Below are positions 63,994 through 64,000 of a stretch of 64,000 nucleotides of DNA, in pieces; position 1 is the stretch's first letter, and each line of letters begins with the position of its first letter. The notes under the pieces are model-generated. The model was not told the origin of the DNA and searched no databases. It saw only the letters and a list, made by a program, of their open reading frames with translations. Location: assembly GCF_005155025.1 (NCBI RefSeq), contig NZ_CP039731.1, positions 3,410,001-3,474,000 on the forward strand, given 5' to 3'. Source of the DNA: Aquitalea aquatilis. Lineage in GTDB: Bacteria; Pseudomonadota; Gammaproteobacteria; Burkholderiales; Chromobacteriaceae. The position numbers and the translations under genes are program-made.

Positions 63994-64000
63994 AGTACAT
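63990..64000 (+). CDS. Start of the next gene, probably the response regulator
   Basis: The ATG at 63990 overlaps the kinase stop (ATGA), with AGGAG about 10-14 bases upstream; only MKY and part of a codon are in the window. A response regulator partner is expected from the context but cannot be seen. Confidence 0.4.

Overview
The right two thirds of the window (about 28.4-64 kb) is ordinary GC-rich chromosome of a betaproteobacterium. The ssrA tag ANDETYALAA, a phasin, two FliD paralogues and a putrescine catabolic set fit the Neisseriales/Chromobacteriaceae (Chromobacterium, Aquitalea or Vogesella type). The genus is an inference. No rRNA, tRNA or CRISPR array was seen.

Left part (1-28.3 kb) is an accessory and defence region of mixed base composition. 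1-2645: the 5' part of a three-gene ABC-three-component (ABC-3C) type conflict system (effector, middle component, SMC-like ATPase cut by the window edge). 2790-7429: sbcC and sbcD. 7737-14149: an XRE regulator and a Tn7-like transposition module (tnsA, tnsB, tnsC, tniQ/tnsD-like) whose last gene is split by one in-frame amber codon. 14163-20982: a DEDDh exonuclease, an AT-rich pair of nuclease-like genes, and a nuclease-NTPase fusion. 21165-23032: an unrecognised two-gene unit with a lipoprotein. 23.0-24.2 kb: decayed mobile DNA with an IS30 N-terminal remnant and four direct repeats resembling transposase-binding sites, which run into a 5'-truncated SIR2-like gene followed by a DUF262 gene. 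26.3-28.3 kb: a 215-bp repeated element in two copies and phage-satellite-like genes.

Core part. 28.4-30.3 kb: an arsenic operon (arsR-arsC-acr3) with a palindromic operator and an apparently leaderless start. 30442-30806: tmRNA. 31-33.7 kb: small transport and hypothetical genes. 33.8-37 kb: umuD-umuC facing a DinF-like MATE gene. 37-38.6 kb: yjdM and zntB. 39.3-40.6 kb: puuB-like oxidase. 40.8-43.8 kb: two tandem fliD paralogues. 43.9-44.7 kb: a GDT1/UPF0016 transporter behind a yybP-ykoY (manganese) riboswitch. 44.7-48.2 kb: a polyamine-type binding protein, a LysR regulator and argE. 48.3-51.5 kb: a thioredoxin-like protein, a radical SAM protein, a phasin and a tiny CDGSH-type protein. 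51.6-56.8 kb: a putrescine uptake and degradation operon (potF, spuC, puuC) with a divergent LuxR-type regulator. 57-57.8 kb: a second UmuD/LexA-like S24 peptidase and a 50-aa partner. 58.3-64 kb: dusC, an acetyltransferase, a DUF1653 protein, a histone-deacetylase-like amidohydrolase, msrA and a CHASE/PAS histidine kinase whose response-regulator partner begins at the window edge.

Functional links: puuB, spuC, puuC, potF and the second binding protein together describe conversion of putrescine to GABA-type products. The two S24-peptidase genes share an identical 13-bp promoter element. The XRE gene and the exonuclease share a TTTCACC(A/G)GTGA palindrome.
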